DNA of 64,000 bases from Mycobacterium sp. (lineage in GTDB: Bacteria > Actinomycetota > Actinomycetes > Mycobacteriales > Mycobacteriaceae). The stretch's first letter is position 1. Each line of letters begins with the position of its first letter. The stretch covers positions 217,455 through 281,454 of the forward strand of contig JACPVR010000022.1 of NCBI GenBank assembly GCA_016197405.1, given 5' to 3'. Both the position numbers and the translations under genes were made by a program. The notes under the pieces are model-generated. The model had not been told where the DNA came from, did not search any database, and was given only the letters and a program-made list of their open reading frames with translations. Positions 52,905-60,852 of the stretch are shown one piece after another.

Positions 52905-53981
52905 ATGGGAATTCAGGAAAGGCATTTCACGCATGAGCGGATGTCTCATCGACTGGCCATTGCGGTGAGGGGGCCCGAACGCCGAGGCCGAGCCGCCGCA
53001 GCAGCGGGCGTCGTCGGCACGGCGATCGCAACGCGCGCCGCGCTGGCGGCATGGTGCGACCGCTACAACATCACACCATCGTTGCGTAGCCCGCTGTTAC
53101 CTGCCGCATCGATACCCTATACGCAGGTCACATTGCCGTTGTGGCGCAACGCATTGCGGATTCCGCGCTGGTCGGGACCGAAGGTGCACGTCGTCAACCG
53201 CAGCTTCGGCAACGACCCGAACATCCGGGTACGGGTGACCACTCCCGCCGGTCCGGCGCGACCACGTCCCGCCGTCATATGGCTGCACTCGGGTGGGATG
53301 ATCTCGGGGTCTCCACAGTTCGAAGGCCCGACTGCCGGATTCCTGGCCCGCGCGATCGACGCTGTCGTGATCGCACCGGATTACCGCTTGGCGCCCGAGG
53401 AGCCCTTCCCCGCAGCACTCGACGACTGCGTGAACACCGTCAAATGGGTTCTGGCACGCGCGGAACAGCTCGGCGTCGACCCACATCGCATCGCGGTTGC
53501 CGGAGCCAGCGCCGGGGGCGGCCTGACAGCCAATTGCGTCGCGCGCTGCAGCGACGAGGGTATCGAAATCTCCGCTCAGGCATTGCTTTATCCGATGCTC
53601 GATGATCGAACCGCACTGCGACCCTGCCCCGCAGCGCCGGCATGGAGTGCAACGTCCAACGCCTTCGCGTGGTCTTCCTATCTCGGTCACGTTCCCCATC
53701 TCGACCCCGCGCCGCGGTATGCGGCAGCCAGTCGCCGAGAGGACCTGGGCTCGGCGCCGCCCACCTGGATCGCCGTCGGGGACATCGACATCCTCCACGA
53801 GGAGTCCCGCGAATACGCGCAGCGGCTCCAGGACGCGGGCGTGGCATGCGAGTTCGTCGCCGTCGGTGGCATGTACCACGCCGCCGATCTGTTGGTGCCG
53901 TGGGCGAGGCCGGTGCGCCAGTTGTATTCGAGTCTTGCCGAGCACCTCCGTTGCCATTTGGCGGCTCCGACGTATCCGTAG
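52905..53981 (+). CDS. Alpha/beta hydrolase (hormone-sensitive-lipase family esterase)
   Basis: This 358-residue esterase has the oxyanion motif HSGG at 128-131 (a variant of HGGG), the nucleophile elbow GASAGGG with Ser202, acid Asp295 and catalytic His325 (MYHAADLL). An N-terminal stretch (AAAAGVVGTAIATRAALAAW) could be a membrane anchor or signal-like segment. It would hydrolyse esters, such as lactones or esters made by the neighbouring BVMO. The start at 52905 (MGIQERHF) is one choice; 52941 is another. Confidence 0.87.
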   Translation: MGIQERHFTHERMSHRLAIAVRGPERRGRAAAAAGVVGTAIATRAALAAWCDRYNITPSLRSPLLPAASIPYTQVTLPLWRNALRIPRWSGPKVHVVNRSFGNDPNIRVRVTTPAGPARPRPAVIWLHSGGMISGSPQFEGPTAGFLARAIDAVVIAPDYRLAPEEPFPAALDDCVNTVKWVLARAEQLGVDPHRIAVAGASAGGGLTANCVARCSDEGIEISAQALLYPMLDDRTALRPCPAAPAWSATSNAFAWSSYLGHVPHLDPAPRYAAASRREDLGSAPPTWIAVGDIDILHEESREYAQRLQDAGVACEFVAVGGMYHAADLLVPWARPVRQLYSSLAEHLRCHLAAPTYP

Positions 53982-54203
53982 GCCCGCGCGCCGGAGGCAG
54001 TCGTGCGCCGAGCCAGGAGAACGCATCCTGTGCCTTTTTGGGGACTATTGTCACAACTTGCGTAAGACACGATGCGTTCGATCATCGATTCTTGATATCT
54101 TTCTTCCCGAAAGCGCCCCGCACTCACCGCGCGGCGAGAGGCTTCGACACCCACCCTGTGCGCCATCAACGACCGGGCGTGGGAGTGGCGAGAAAGAGGA
54201 CCA

Positions 54204-55742
54204 ATGACGCACTCCGCAACCAGAACGACCACCCCCGAGGTTGTCATCATCGGCGCCGGCTTCGGCGGTCTGTCGGTGGCCCTGGAGCTGAAGAAGGCCG
54301 GAATCGAGACATTCACGATCCTCGACCGCCAGGACGAGGTCGGCGGCGTGTGGCAGGCCAACGACTACCCCGGCGCCGCATGCGATGTGCCGAGCGTGAT
54401 CTATCAGTTCTCTACGCACCTCAAGCCCAACTGGTCACGCCGGTTCGGCAGCCAGGGCGAGATTCGCGACTACGTGCGCGAGGTGTCCATCGAAGCCGGA
54501 CTGCGTCCGCACATCCGGTTCGGGGTCGAGGTCGTCGGTGCCCGATTCGACGAGTCCACCCTGAAATGGACCGTGACACTGGCAGATGGCGAGGTGTTGG
54601 TTGCCGATGTGGTTGTCGGCGCCACCGGTCAGCTGAGTCAACCCAAGATGCCCGATGTGACCGACAGATCGAAGTTCGCGGGCCGGCAGTTCCATTCTGC
54701 CGAATGGGACCACAGCGTCGATCTGCGCGGCAAGCGGGTGGTGGTCGTCGGCGGCGGAGCCAGCAGCATCCAGGTGGTACCGGCCATCGTCGACCAGGCC
54801 GACCATGTCACCGTCATCCAGCGATCGCCGAGTTGGGTTGTCAGCAAGTACGACTGGTCGCCCGGACTGGTCGAGCGCACCCTGTCCCGCGTCCCCACAT
54901 TCCAACGCGCTTATCACAACCTGATGTGGTGGTGGTTCGAGGCGAAGTATCCGTTCGTCCTGCGCAAGTTCGACGGCCTCAGAGCTGTGTACGAACGAAT
55001 CTGGCGCAAACGAATGGCCGCCTTGCTCAACGACGACCAGAAATACCTCGCATGCGTACCCGACTACCGCATGGGCTGCGCCCGCATTCTGCTGTCCAGC
55101 CAGTGGTACCAAACGCTGGCCCGCCCAGATGTTTCCGTCATACGCAGCGGTGTCGTGGGGATGACCGAGCACGGCGTCAAGACATCCGACGGACAATTGA
55201 CCGAAGCCGACGTGGTCATCTGGTGCACGGGGTTCGCTGCCACCGAATACCTTTCCCCCATCGCCATCACGGGTAAAGACGGCCGCGATCTACACGAGGT
55301 GTGGAAGGACGGCCCCGAAGCGTACCTGGGCATCTCCACCCCCGGGTTCCCCAATCTCTTCATGTCCTACGGACCCAACACCGGGTCGCTCACCAACACC
55401 ATCACCAGCATGCTGGAGTACCAGGCGGGCTACATCCGCCAAGCCATCGAACACATCGCGCGGACCGGATACGCCTACGCGGTAAAGCAATCCGTTCACG
55501 ACGACTTCAACGACGAACTCGGCCGACGCCTGCAGGGCACCGTCTTCAGCACGGGTTGCCCAGGCTGGTATTCCACGGCCAATGGGAAGGTCACCACGGT
55601 ATGGGCCGGTCCACACACCGAATATCGGCGCCGCACCAAGACATTCGATCCCTCCGTCTACGAGCAGACCCGCCCCCTCACGTCTGGCCCCGAACCGGAC
55701 ATCACCGAACTCGACGTCGACGTCCAGACAATCCCGCAGTGA
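54204..55742 (+). CDS. Baeyer-Villiger-type flavin monooxygenase 2
   Basis: This 512-residue paralogue of the enzyme at 44672 has the Rossmann motif GAGFGG at 17-22, the fingerprint FAGRQFHSAEWD at 158-169 with His164, and the second Rossmann motif GGGASS. The LMSYGPNTGSLTNT region matches its paralogue. Its stop overlaps a GTG that could start the next AveC-like gene (GTGA), so the pair is coupled. An oxygenase followed by a short and a long AveC-like gene repeats the layout at 12491-9646. Confidence 0.92.
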   Translation: MTHSATRTTTPEVVIIGAGFGGLSVALELKKAGIETFTILDRQDEVGGVWQANDYPGAACDVPSVIYQFSTHLKPNWSRRFGSQGEIRDYVREVSIEAGLRPHIRFGVEVVGARFDESTLKWTVTLADGEVLVADVVVGATGQLSQPKMPDVTDRSKFAGRQFHSAEWDHSVDLRGKRVVVVGGGASSIQVVPAIVDQADHVTVIQRSPSWVVSKYDWSPGLVERTLSRVPTFQRAYHNLMWWWFEAKYPFVLRKFDGLRAVYERIWRKRMAALLNDDQKYLACVPDYRMGCARILLSSQWYQTLARPDVSVIRSGVVGMTEHGVKTSDGQLTEADVVIWCTGFAATEYLSPIAITGKDGRDLHEVWKDGPEAYLGISTPGFPNLFMSYGPNTGSLTNTITSMLEYQAGYIRQAIEHIARTGYAYAVKQSVHDDFNDELGRRLQGTVFSTGCPGWYSTANGKVTTVWAGPHTEYRRRTKTFDPSVYEQTRPLTSGPEPDITELDVDVQTIPQ

Positions 55743-55759
55743 GAATCTCACAACTGACG

Positions 55760-56563
55760 ATGGATCACACCGTCCCCGAGATGCCGATCCGCGAGGCACC
55801 GCAAGGCGCTCTGATCGCCTACACCGTGTTGATGATTCTGATAACCCTCGGGTTCTTCATCTGGTGGGGAGTGCACGAACGCAAGCGGGGGCCGGCGCTG
55901 GTTCTGTTCCTGATCGGCGGCGCACTGTCCGGGTTGATGGAACCATGGCTGGACAACGTTGTGCTGGTGGGCTATCCACCAGACCAGATCACCCCCACAT
56001 TCGCGGCGTTCGAGCGCGTCGTCCCGATCTTCGTTCCCATCGGTTACGCCTGGTTCTGCGGCGGACTTCTCTACCTGCTCTACCGTGCGTTCACCAAAGA
56101 GTTCACCGCACGCAGGATCTGGGCGCTCTACGGGATCATCGCCGTGATCGACTTCATCGCAATCGGACTCTCGGCCTGGATCGGCATTCTTGAGTTCTTC
56201 GGCGATCCGCCGATGAAGATCGCCGGATTTGTCGTGTGGTGGGCAGCCATCGACGCCCTTCAGGTGGTGCTCGGCGCCACGCTGGCGGTGTTCCTGGTGC
56301 CGGCACTACGCGGGGCACAGCGGTTGTGGCTCATCCTGATCCCGTCGGTCGCACTCGGTGCCGCGGCCGGCATCGTGGGATGGCCGATCTCGACCGCACT
56401 GAACTCCGGCTGGCCGATGTGGGCGAAATACCTCTGCGCATTCGCCTCGATCGGTCTCAGCCTCGCGTGCACACATTTTGTCGCGCGGTCGGCACCCCGG
56501 ATCGCCGACCACCTCCGCCACCCGCAGTCACCGGTAGCGCCGGCGACCCGCTCGTACCCTTGA
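55760..56563 (+). CDS. AveC-like multi-spanning membrane protein (short form, copy 7)
   Basis: This 267-residue membrane protein has about seven hydrophobic segments, EPWLDNVVLVGY, and FFGDPPMKIAGFVVWW followed by Asp in place of the usual Asn. The ATG at 55760 is used; a GTG at 55739 overlapping the monooxygenase stop would add seven residues. It lies directly downstream of the monooxygenase and 69 bp before the long copy at 56633, with a palindrome between them. Confidence 0.76.
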   Translation: MDHTVPEMPIREAPQGALIAYTVLMILITLGFFIWWGVHERKRGPALVLFLIGGALSGLMEPWLDNVVLVGYPPDQITPTFAAFERVVPIFVPIGYAWFCGGLLYLLYRAFTKEFTARRIWALYGIIAVIDFIAIGLSAWIGILEFFGDPPMKIAGFVVWWAAIDALQVVLGATLAVFLVPALRGAQRLWLILIPSVALGAAAGIVGWPISTALNSGWPMWAKYLCAFASIGLSLACTHFVARSAPRIADHLRHPQSPVAPATRSYP

Positions 56564-56575
56564 CCGGCAGGCAGA

Positions 56576-56603
56576 CTAAATGCGACAGTATTGTCGCATT
56601 TAG
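56576..56603. promoter_or_regulatory. Perfect 12-bp-armed palindrome upstream of the long AveC-like gene
   Basis: CTAAATGCGACA and TGTCGCATTTAG are perfect arms around GTAT. It begins 12 bp after the short copy 7 and ends 29 bp before the ATG of the long copy. Position and symmetry fit a TetR operator; the TetR at 57622 follows in the same transcript. Confidence 0.75.
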
Positions 56604-56632
56604 TGTCCGGCCCGCCCAACCATGAGGTACTC

Positions 56633-57601
56633 ATGCAATCAAGACCCCAGGCACTGCCCACGCTGCAACATCAGAAGCCTTCGGCGATCGGACTCACCTG
56701 GGCGGCAATAGGTGCCGTATCAGTAGTTTTCGTCCTCTACGTGCTCGTGGGGTGGGTCAGCGGCGGCGTCGCGCAAGTGGTGCCCGGCAGTGATCCCATG
56801 GCTCCCGGCAAGGCCATCGTGATGCACGTACTGGAATGGGGCCAGTTCGCGGTATTCGTCGCCATTCTGTGGCACTTCGTCCTGCGCCGCCTCGTCCGGC
56901 GCGAGGCCCTGGGATTCGATGGCCTCTTCGTGCTGGCGGCGATCCTGCTGAACTTCTGGGACGTCCTCGACAATTACTCGGTCTTCTCATTTCAATACAA
57001 TGCCCACCAGTTGAATCTGGGCTCCTGGGCAGGTTTCATTCCCGGCTGGCGCAGCCCGGAGCCCGAGTTATGGGCTGTACCAATCGCCTTCGTCTTCGGT
57101 GCCTATACCTGGGCGTTCTTCGTTGCAGTGCGCTCCGGGTGTCAGATCCTGAGCCGGGTCCACCTCCGCCACCCGGACTGGGCACCGTGGCGAGGCTTTG
57201 CCATCGTCTTCGCATCGAACGCGGCACTGTGCGCGGTGTCCGAGAACGTCTACCTGCGTATCGGAGCCTTCGCCAACATTCATCCGTACGAGGCACTCAC
57301 CGTGTGGGATGGCCAGCCCTATGCGTGGCCCGTCTACAACCCGATACTCTTCGGTCTCACGTGGACCGCGATGACCGCGCTGCGGTGGTATCGGGATCAG
57401 GACGGCCTGTCATTTGTCGAACGGGCGATCCCGGAAGTGGTGCGGTCTGGCAGGTTGCAGACACTCCTGCGGTTCTTCGCGATATTCGCCTTCCTGGAGC
57501 TGACCTACATTCTGCTGTATTTCCTACCGTGGAACGCGTTCGCGCTCATGAGGACAGTGCCACCCAATATCGTGCCCTCATACTTTCCGGTACCGCAGTG
57601 A
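56633..57601 (+). CDS. AveC-like multi-spanning membrane protein (long form, copy 8)
   Basis: This 322-residue membrane protein closely resembles the long copy at 9646: LLNFWDVLDNYSVFSFQYNA, LGSWAGFIPGWRSPEPELW and a C-terminal LYFLPWNAFALMRTVPP. About seven hydrophobic segments. It is 69 bp downstream of a short copy. The perfect palindrome 29 bp upstream suggests its own promoter. The TetR gene at 57622 follows after 20 bp. Confidence 0.78.
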   Translation: MQSRPQALPTLQHQKPSAIGLTWAAIGAVSVVFVLYVLVGWVSGGVAQVVPGSDPMAPGKAIVMHVLEWGQFAVFVAILWHFVLRRLVRREALGFDGLFVLAAILLNFWDVLDNYSVFSFQYNAHQLNLGSWAGFIPGWRSPEPELWAVPIAFVFGAYTWAFFVAVRSGCQILSRVHLRHPDWAPWRGFAIVFASNAALCAVSENVYLRIGAFANIHPYEALTVWDGQPYAWPVYNPILFGLTWTAMTALRWYRDQDGLSFVERAIPEVVRSGRLQTLLRFFAIFAFLELTYILLYFLPWNAFALMRTVPPNIVPSYFPVPQ

Positions 57602-57621
57602 CTCCCTGACATACTGCGTTG

Positions 57622-58182
57622 GTGTCCGAAACACCGTTGCGCCGCAGCGACGCCCGACGAACCGAGCAACGCATCCTTGCGCTGGCGAGCGGGGTGCTGC
57701 GCACCGACCCGACCGCTTCGATGAGCCGCATCGCGGACACCGCGGGCGTACACCGCGCAACGCTCTACCGCCATTTTCCGACCCGTGACGACCTGATCGA
57801 GCGACTGGCCGCGGAGGCGACCTGCGACGGTCGCTCAATCGTCGCCCAAATACCTGATGGATCAGCAACATTGGAGGAGATCCGGCGGCTCACGCGTGCG
57901 ATCACCGAGTTCGGAGAACGCTACGGGTTCCTGATCGGTACCAGCTCGGTGATGCGGGCCGGCGATGATCCGATCGGTCTGACATCGTTGATGTGCCGCT
58001 GGCAAGAGGCGTCATTGCTGCGCGGCGATCTGCCGCCGGCATGGCTGGCCGCAGGATTCACCGCCCTTGCGGTGATGCTCCACGACGCTACCGGGGGCCG
58101 TCCTCGCATCGACAAGGCAGAAGCCCTCTACACGATGTTCGTCAGCGGGTCGGGTGTCGGATCCGACGCGGGCAGCCAATAG
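57622..58182 (+). CDS. TetR family regulator, downstream of the long AveC-like gene
   Basis: This 186-residue TetR has the recognition region MSRIADTAGVHRATLYRHFPTRDD near residue 35-58. It is short for the family. The start is GTG 57622 or TTG 57619. It probably shares the transcript with the AveC-like long copy and may act at the palindrome at 56576. It converges with the AveC-like copy 9. Confidence 0.85.
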   Translation: MSETPLRRSDARRTEQRILALASGVLRTDPTASMSRIADTAGVHRATLYRHFPTRDDLIERLAAEATCDGRSIVAQIPDGSATLEEIRRLTRAITEFGERYGFLIGTSSVMRAGDDPIGLTSLMCRWQEASLLRGDLPPAWLAAGFTALAVMLHDATGGRPRIDKAEALYTMFVSGSGVGSDAGSQ

Positions 58183-58226
58183 CCAGGAACGAAAAGTACT
58201 GCCCTGCTACGGGTTGAAGTGCGTTG

Positions 58227-59060
58227 TCATCGCGACAGCGCAGCAGCAGAAAGATCTTCATCCGCGCGTCGAGAGGCGCCGTGGTCTCTCGCGACGACGA
58301 CCGCCGAGATGGCCGCGCGCATCGCCGCCAGCACAAGCACGATAGAGATCAGTGCGGTGAGCCAGACGACCAGTGGCGCCGTCGTCGAGTTCTGCGCCAG
58401 CATCACCGGCCACTGAGTGGCGACCAACGTGCCGACCGCAGTACCGGGAATGATGGCGATGACGGCCAGCGGTGCCCATGCCGACTTCGGTGAACTCAAC
58501 ACCCAGTGCACCGCGAATCCGCATGCAAGTGAGACTGCAGACATCACGAACGGAATCGTCACCGCGAGACCGTGCTGGAAGAAGTTCGGTTGCGGTCCGA
58601 AGTAGATGTGCACTCCGGCGATGGTGGAGGGCAGTTCGATTATCACGTCCAGGATCGCGATCACCGCGAAGATGCGCCACAAACCCGCAGCAGTAATGCC
58701 GTTGAGCAACGCTCGATGAACGACGAAGGCCCCTAGTCCGACGTACCACGGGTAGCCGATCATGAGGTAGAGCGGCATGTGGGTTCCGTACAGGTCCAAC
58801 ATGATCAACGGAGTGTTGCTCGGGTACCAGACCAACATCAGGCGATCGAGGATGGGTTCGTTGGCCAACATCGCCAGGAATCCGCCGATCATGCAGTACA
58901 CGGGCATAGCGTCGCGATGCCGGACTACCCACATCAGGGCGAGCACAAGGGCGATCGAAGCAGCCACGATATTGGCAATCATGAACGTCCACACCGCCAC
59001 CGACCCCGGGGCGGCGTCAAACGGTGGGATGGACAGATCTGAATACGGCACAGGCTTCAC
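58227..59060 (-). CDS. AveC-like multi-spanning membrane protein (short form, copy 9)
   Basis: This 277-residue membrane protein has about seven hydrophobic segments, EPILDRLMLVWY and IYFGPQPNFFQHG; the WW block is missing. The GTG at 59060 (VKPVPYSDLS) is the probable start; the open frame upstream has no coding look. It is the rightmost member of the family and marks the end of the accessory island near 59060. Confidence 0.74.
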   Translation of the reverse strand: MKPVPYSDLSIPPFDAAPGSVAVWTFMIANIVAASIALVLALMWVVRHRDAMPVYCMIGGFLAMLANEPILDRLMLVWYPSNTPLIMLDLYGTHMPLYLMIGYPWYVGLGAFVVHRALLNGITAAGLWRIFAVIAILDVIIELPSTIAGVHIYFGPQPNFFQHGLAVTIPFVMSAVSLACGFAVHWVLSSPKSAWAPLAVIAIIPGTAVGTLVATQWPVMLAQNSTTAPLVVWLTALISIVLVLAAMRAAISAVVVARDHGASRRADEDLSAAALSR

Positions 59061-59262
59061 TTTCTGCGTCGACAACAGCGATGGCCGGCCCGCAGCAAGC
59101 GCAGCCAGAGTGAGGTAGACAACCGAATAGTGCCAGATTAGCCGGTTATGGACAAGGATTTGCGCACCGGATATCTGATTGCCAATCGCATACTGGATCG
59201 CCCCGAACCCCGCGGCGATGCGCCTACCGCACGGAGCAGTCCGTGAGCCGACGGTTCGCCGA

Positions 59263-59838
59263 CTAGCTCGACGCCACCTGCGCTCGGGCCGCGTCGACGA
59301 TCGAACCGGCCAACGCATACGGCGAAGTCTCGCGGTGAGCCGGATCGATCGGCATCTGCGCTGCCCGACGCAACACCATCTTGGCCAGCGCGCTGTTGGT
59401 GGTGTGCGGCACCACCAACAGCCGCGCTTCGGCGCTGCTGCCGCTGATGTGGATGACGTGTTGCTGCTTTCCGCGCCAGCCCACCCAGTTCAGGTCGGGC
59501 GGATACTGCAGTGATGTCCAGTTGACGTTGATACCGCTGATATCCCCGAGCCGCGAACCCATCACCGCGAGTAGATCGGGCAACTCTGCGGCTATCCGGA
59601 CGGTATGCGGCCACCAGGCCCCGTCGATTCCCTGGCCGAGTTCGCGCGCCAGGGTGAGCCGGACCGGGCTGGCCCGGCGACGACTTGCCGTCTCAGGGGT
59701 GATGGCTTGCCCGGGCCGATCCGCACCGGAACCGCCGCTTCTGCGGGTGACCACGAGCACTTCCTTCACGGTGGGCGTCAATCGGCTCACGACTGTGAAA
59801 CGACGGAGTAATTCACCGTGCCCCTTGGCCGGGTCCAC
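59263..59838 (-). CDS. DUF5994 family protein
   Basis: This 191-residue protein matches DUF5994: the conserved DGAWWPHTVRIAAELPDLLAVM (split) and the segments INVNWTSLQYPPDLNWVGW and LLVVPHTTNSALAKMVLRRAA. These are cytoplasmic mycobacterial proteins of unknown function. The first 50 residues are variable, and the start at 59838 is uncertain. It appears to be the first gene of the flanking chromosome on the right side. Confidence 0.75.
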   Translation of the reverse strand: MDPAKGHGELLRRFTVVSRLTPTVKEVLVVTRRSGGSGADRPGQAITPETASRRRASPVRLTLARELGQGIDGAWWPHTVRIAAELPDLLAVMGSRLGDISGINVNWTSLQYPPDLNWVGWRGKQQHVIHISGSSAEARLLVVPHTTNSALAKMVLRRAAQMPIDPAHRETSPYALAGSIVDAARAQVASS

Positions 59839-59928
59839 CTGTGACAGCAGACATGACTCAGCGACGCAACGAAAGGCTCGCCCTTGACGTTACGCCGCGG
59901 CGGGCGGATCCGGGTGGCGGCGGTGGCC

Positions 59929-60852
59929 CTAACTCGGCGGGCTGACGAATGTGGTGGTCTTCTCGGCGGTCACCAGGAACCCCTGGTTGGGGCCGCCGGC
60001 GGCACCGAAGCACGCCACGCCGCCGTCCCGGGTCGCCATGCAGGTGGCGCCGTTGGCGTCGATCCGGTGCCCCTGGGGAAGCGACTTGATCGGACCCGGA
60101 TAGGACGGCGTCGCGAACGGCGGTGTACCGGCCCGTCGCGTCCCGACCGCACCGGGCAGCTGCACGTAGACTTCGTCGTCACCATTGGTGATTCCGGGAA
60201 GTGTTCCGTCACAGCCGATTTCACCACCCGAGAACATCGACATCTTGCAGGTCAAGCCGGACTCGACGGTGAAGACCGGGAAGATGTTCGTGGCGCCGAC
60301 GCCGGGTACGAAGCTCTCGTCGGACGCGACGAAGTCGTTGGGGTCCGGGTAGCCGTCCGGCAGGCCCGGTGTCGCGGGGCCGATCCCGGTGTGGGTGTCG
60401 GAGATCTCCAGCCACGCCGTGGCCGGCGAACCCTTGGTGCACGCCGTCTTGCCCTGGTCCGCCACGGCGCAGACGAAATCTGCGTAGCTGATTTTCTGGC
60501 CGGCGTGCAGCACCGGGGCCGCGGCGCCGGTGGGCTTGACGAACTGCGGGTTGGCCGTGGCCCGCAAACCCCGCAGATGGGCATCGGCGGCCAGCAGGAT
60601 CTCGTTTGCGCCCGCAGGCGCCGACGGCAGCGGTCCGTCGCAGCCCGCGATACCGGTACCCGGCCGGATCGCGCACAGCAGACCATCGGGGGTCTGGAAA
60701 TAGACCTCACCGTCGGCGACATACGGGTCGACCGGGGTCTCGGCGTAGCCGCTCAGATCTGGTGCGGCGGCCGGTTCGGCCAGGGCCGGGCCCGCGGTGA
60801 GAACCGGCAGAACCGCGATGCCCAGCACACCGGCCAATACCGCAAAGCGCAT
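59929..60852 (-). CDS. Exported two-domain Cys-rich protein
   Basis: This 307-residue protein has a signal peptide (FAVLAGVLGIAVLPVLTAG, ALA|EP cleavage near 26). Two copies of a Cys-rich domain follow: one has LLCAIRPGTGIAGCDGPLPS, the other LTCKMSMFSGGEIGCDGTLPG and CMATRDGGVACFGAAG. Each is like the single domain of the genes at 34206 and 34742. The ATG at 60852 overlaps the lpdC stop, so it is coupled to lpdC, in the place of Rv0463. Confidence 0.8.
   Translation of the reverse strand: MRFAVLAGVLGIAVLPVLTAGPALAEPAAAPDLSGYAETPVDPYVADGEVYFQTPDGLLCAIRPGTGIAGCDGPLPSAPAGANEILLAADAHLRGLRATANPQFVKPTGAAAPVLHAGQKISYADFVCAVADQGKTACTKGSPATAWLEISDTHTGIGPATPGLPDGYPDPNDFVASDESFVPGVGATNIFPVFTVESGLTCKMSMFSGGEIGCDGTLPGITNGDDEVYVQLPGAVGTRRAGTPPFATPSYPGPIKSLPQGHRIDANGATCMATRDGGVACFGAAGGPNQGFLVTAEKTTTFVSPPS

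Noticed and set aside
8836..59060. Reading the AveC-like genes as proof of a spiroketal polyketide cluster
   Set aside because: No polyketide synthase, acyltransferase or carrier protein genes are present; the other genes are catabolic in type.
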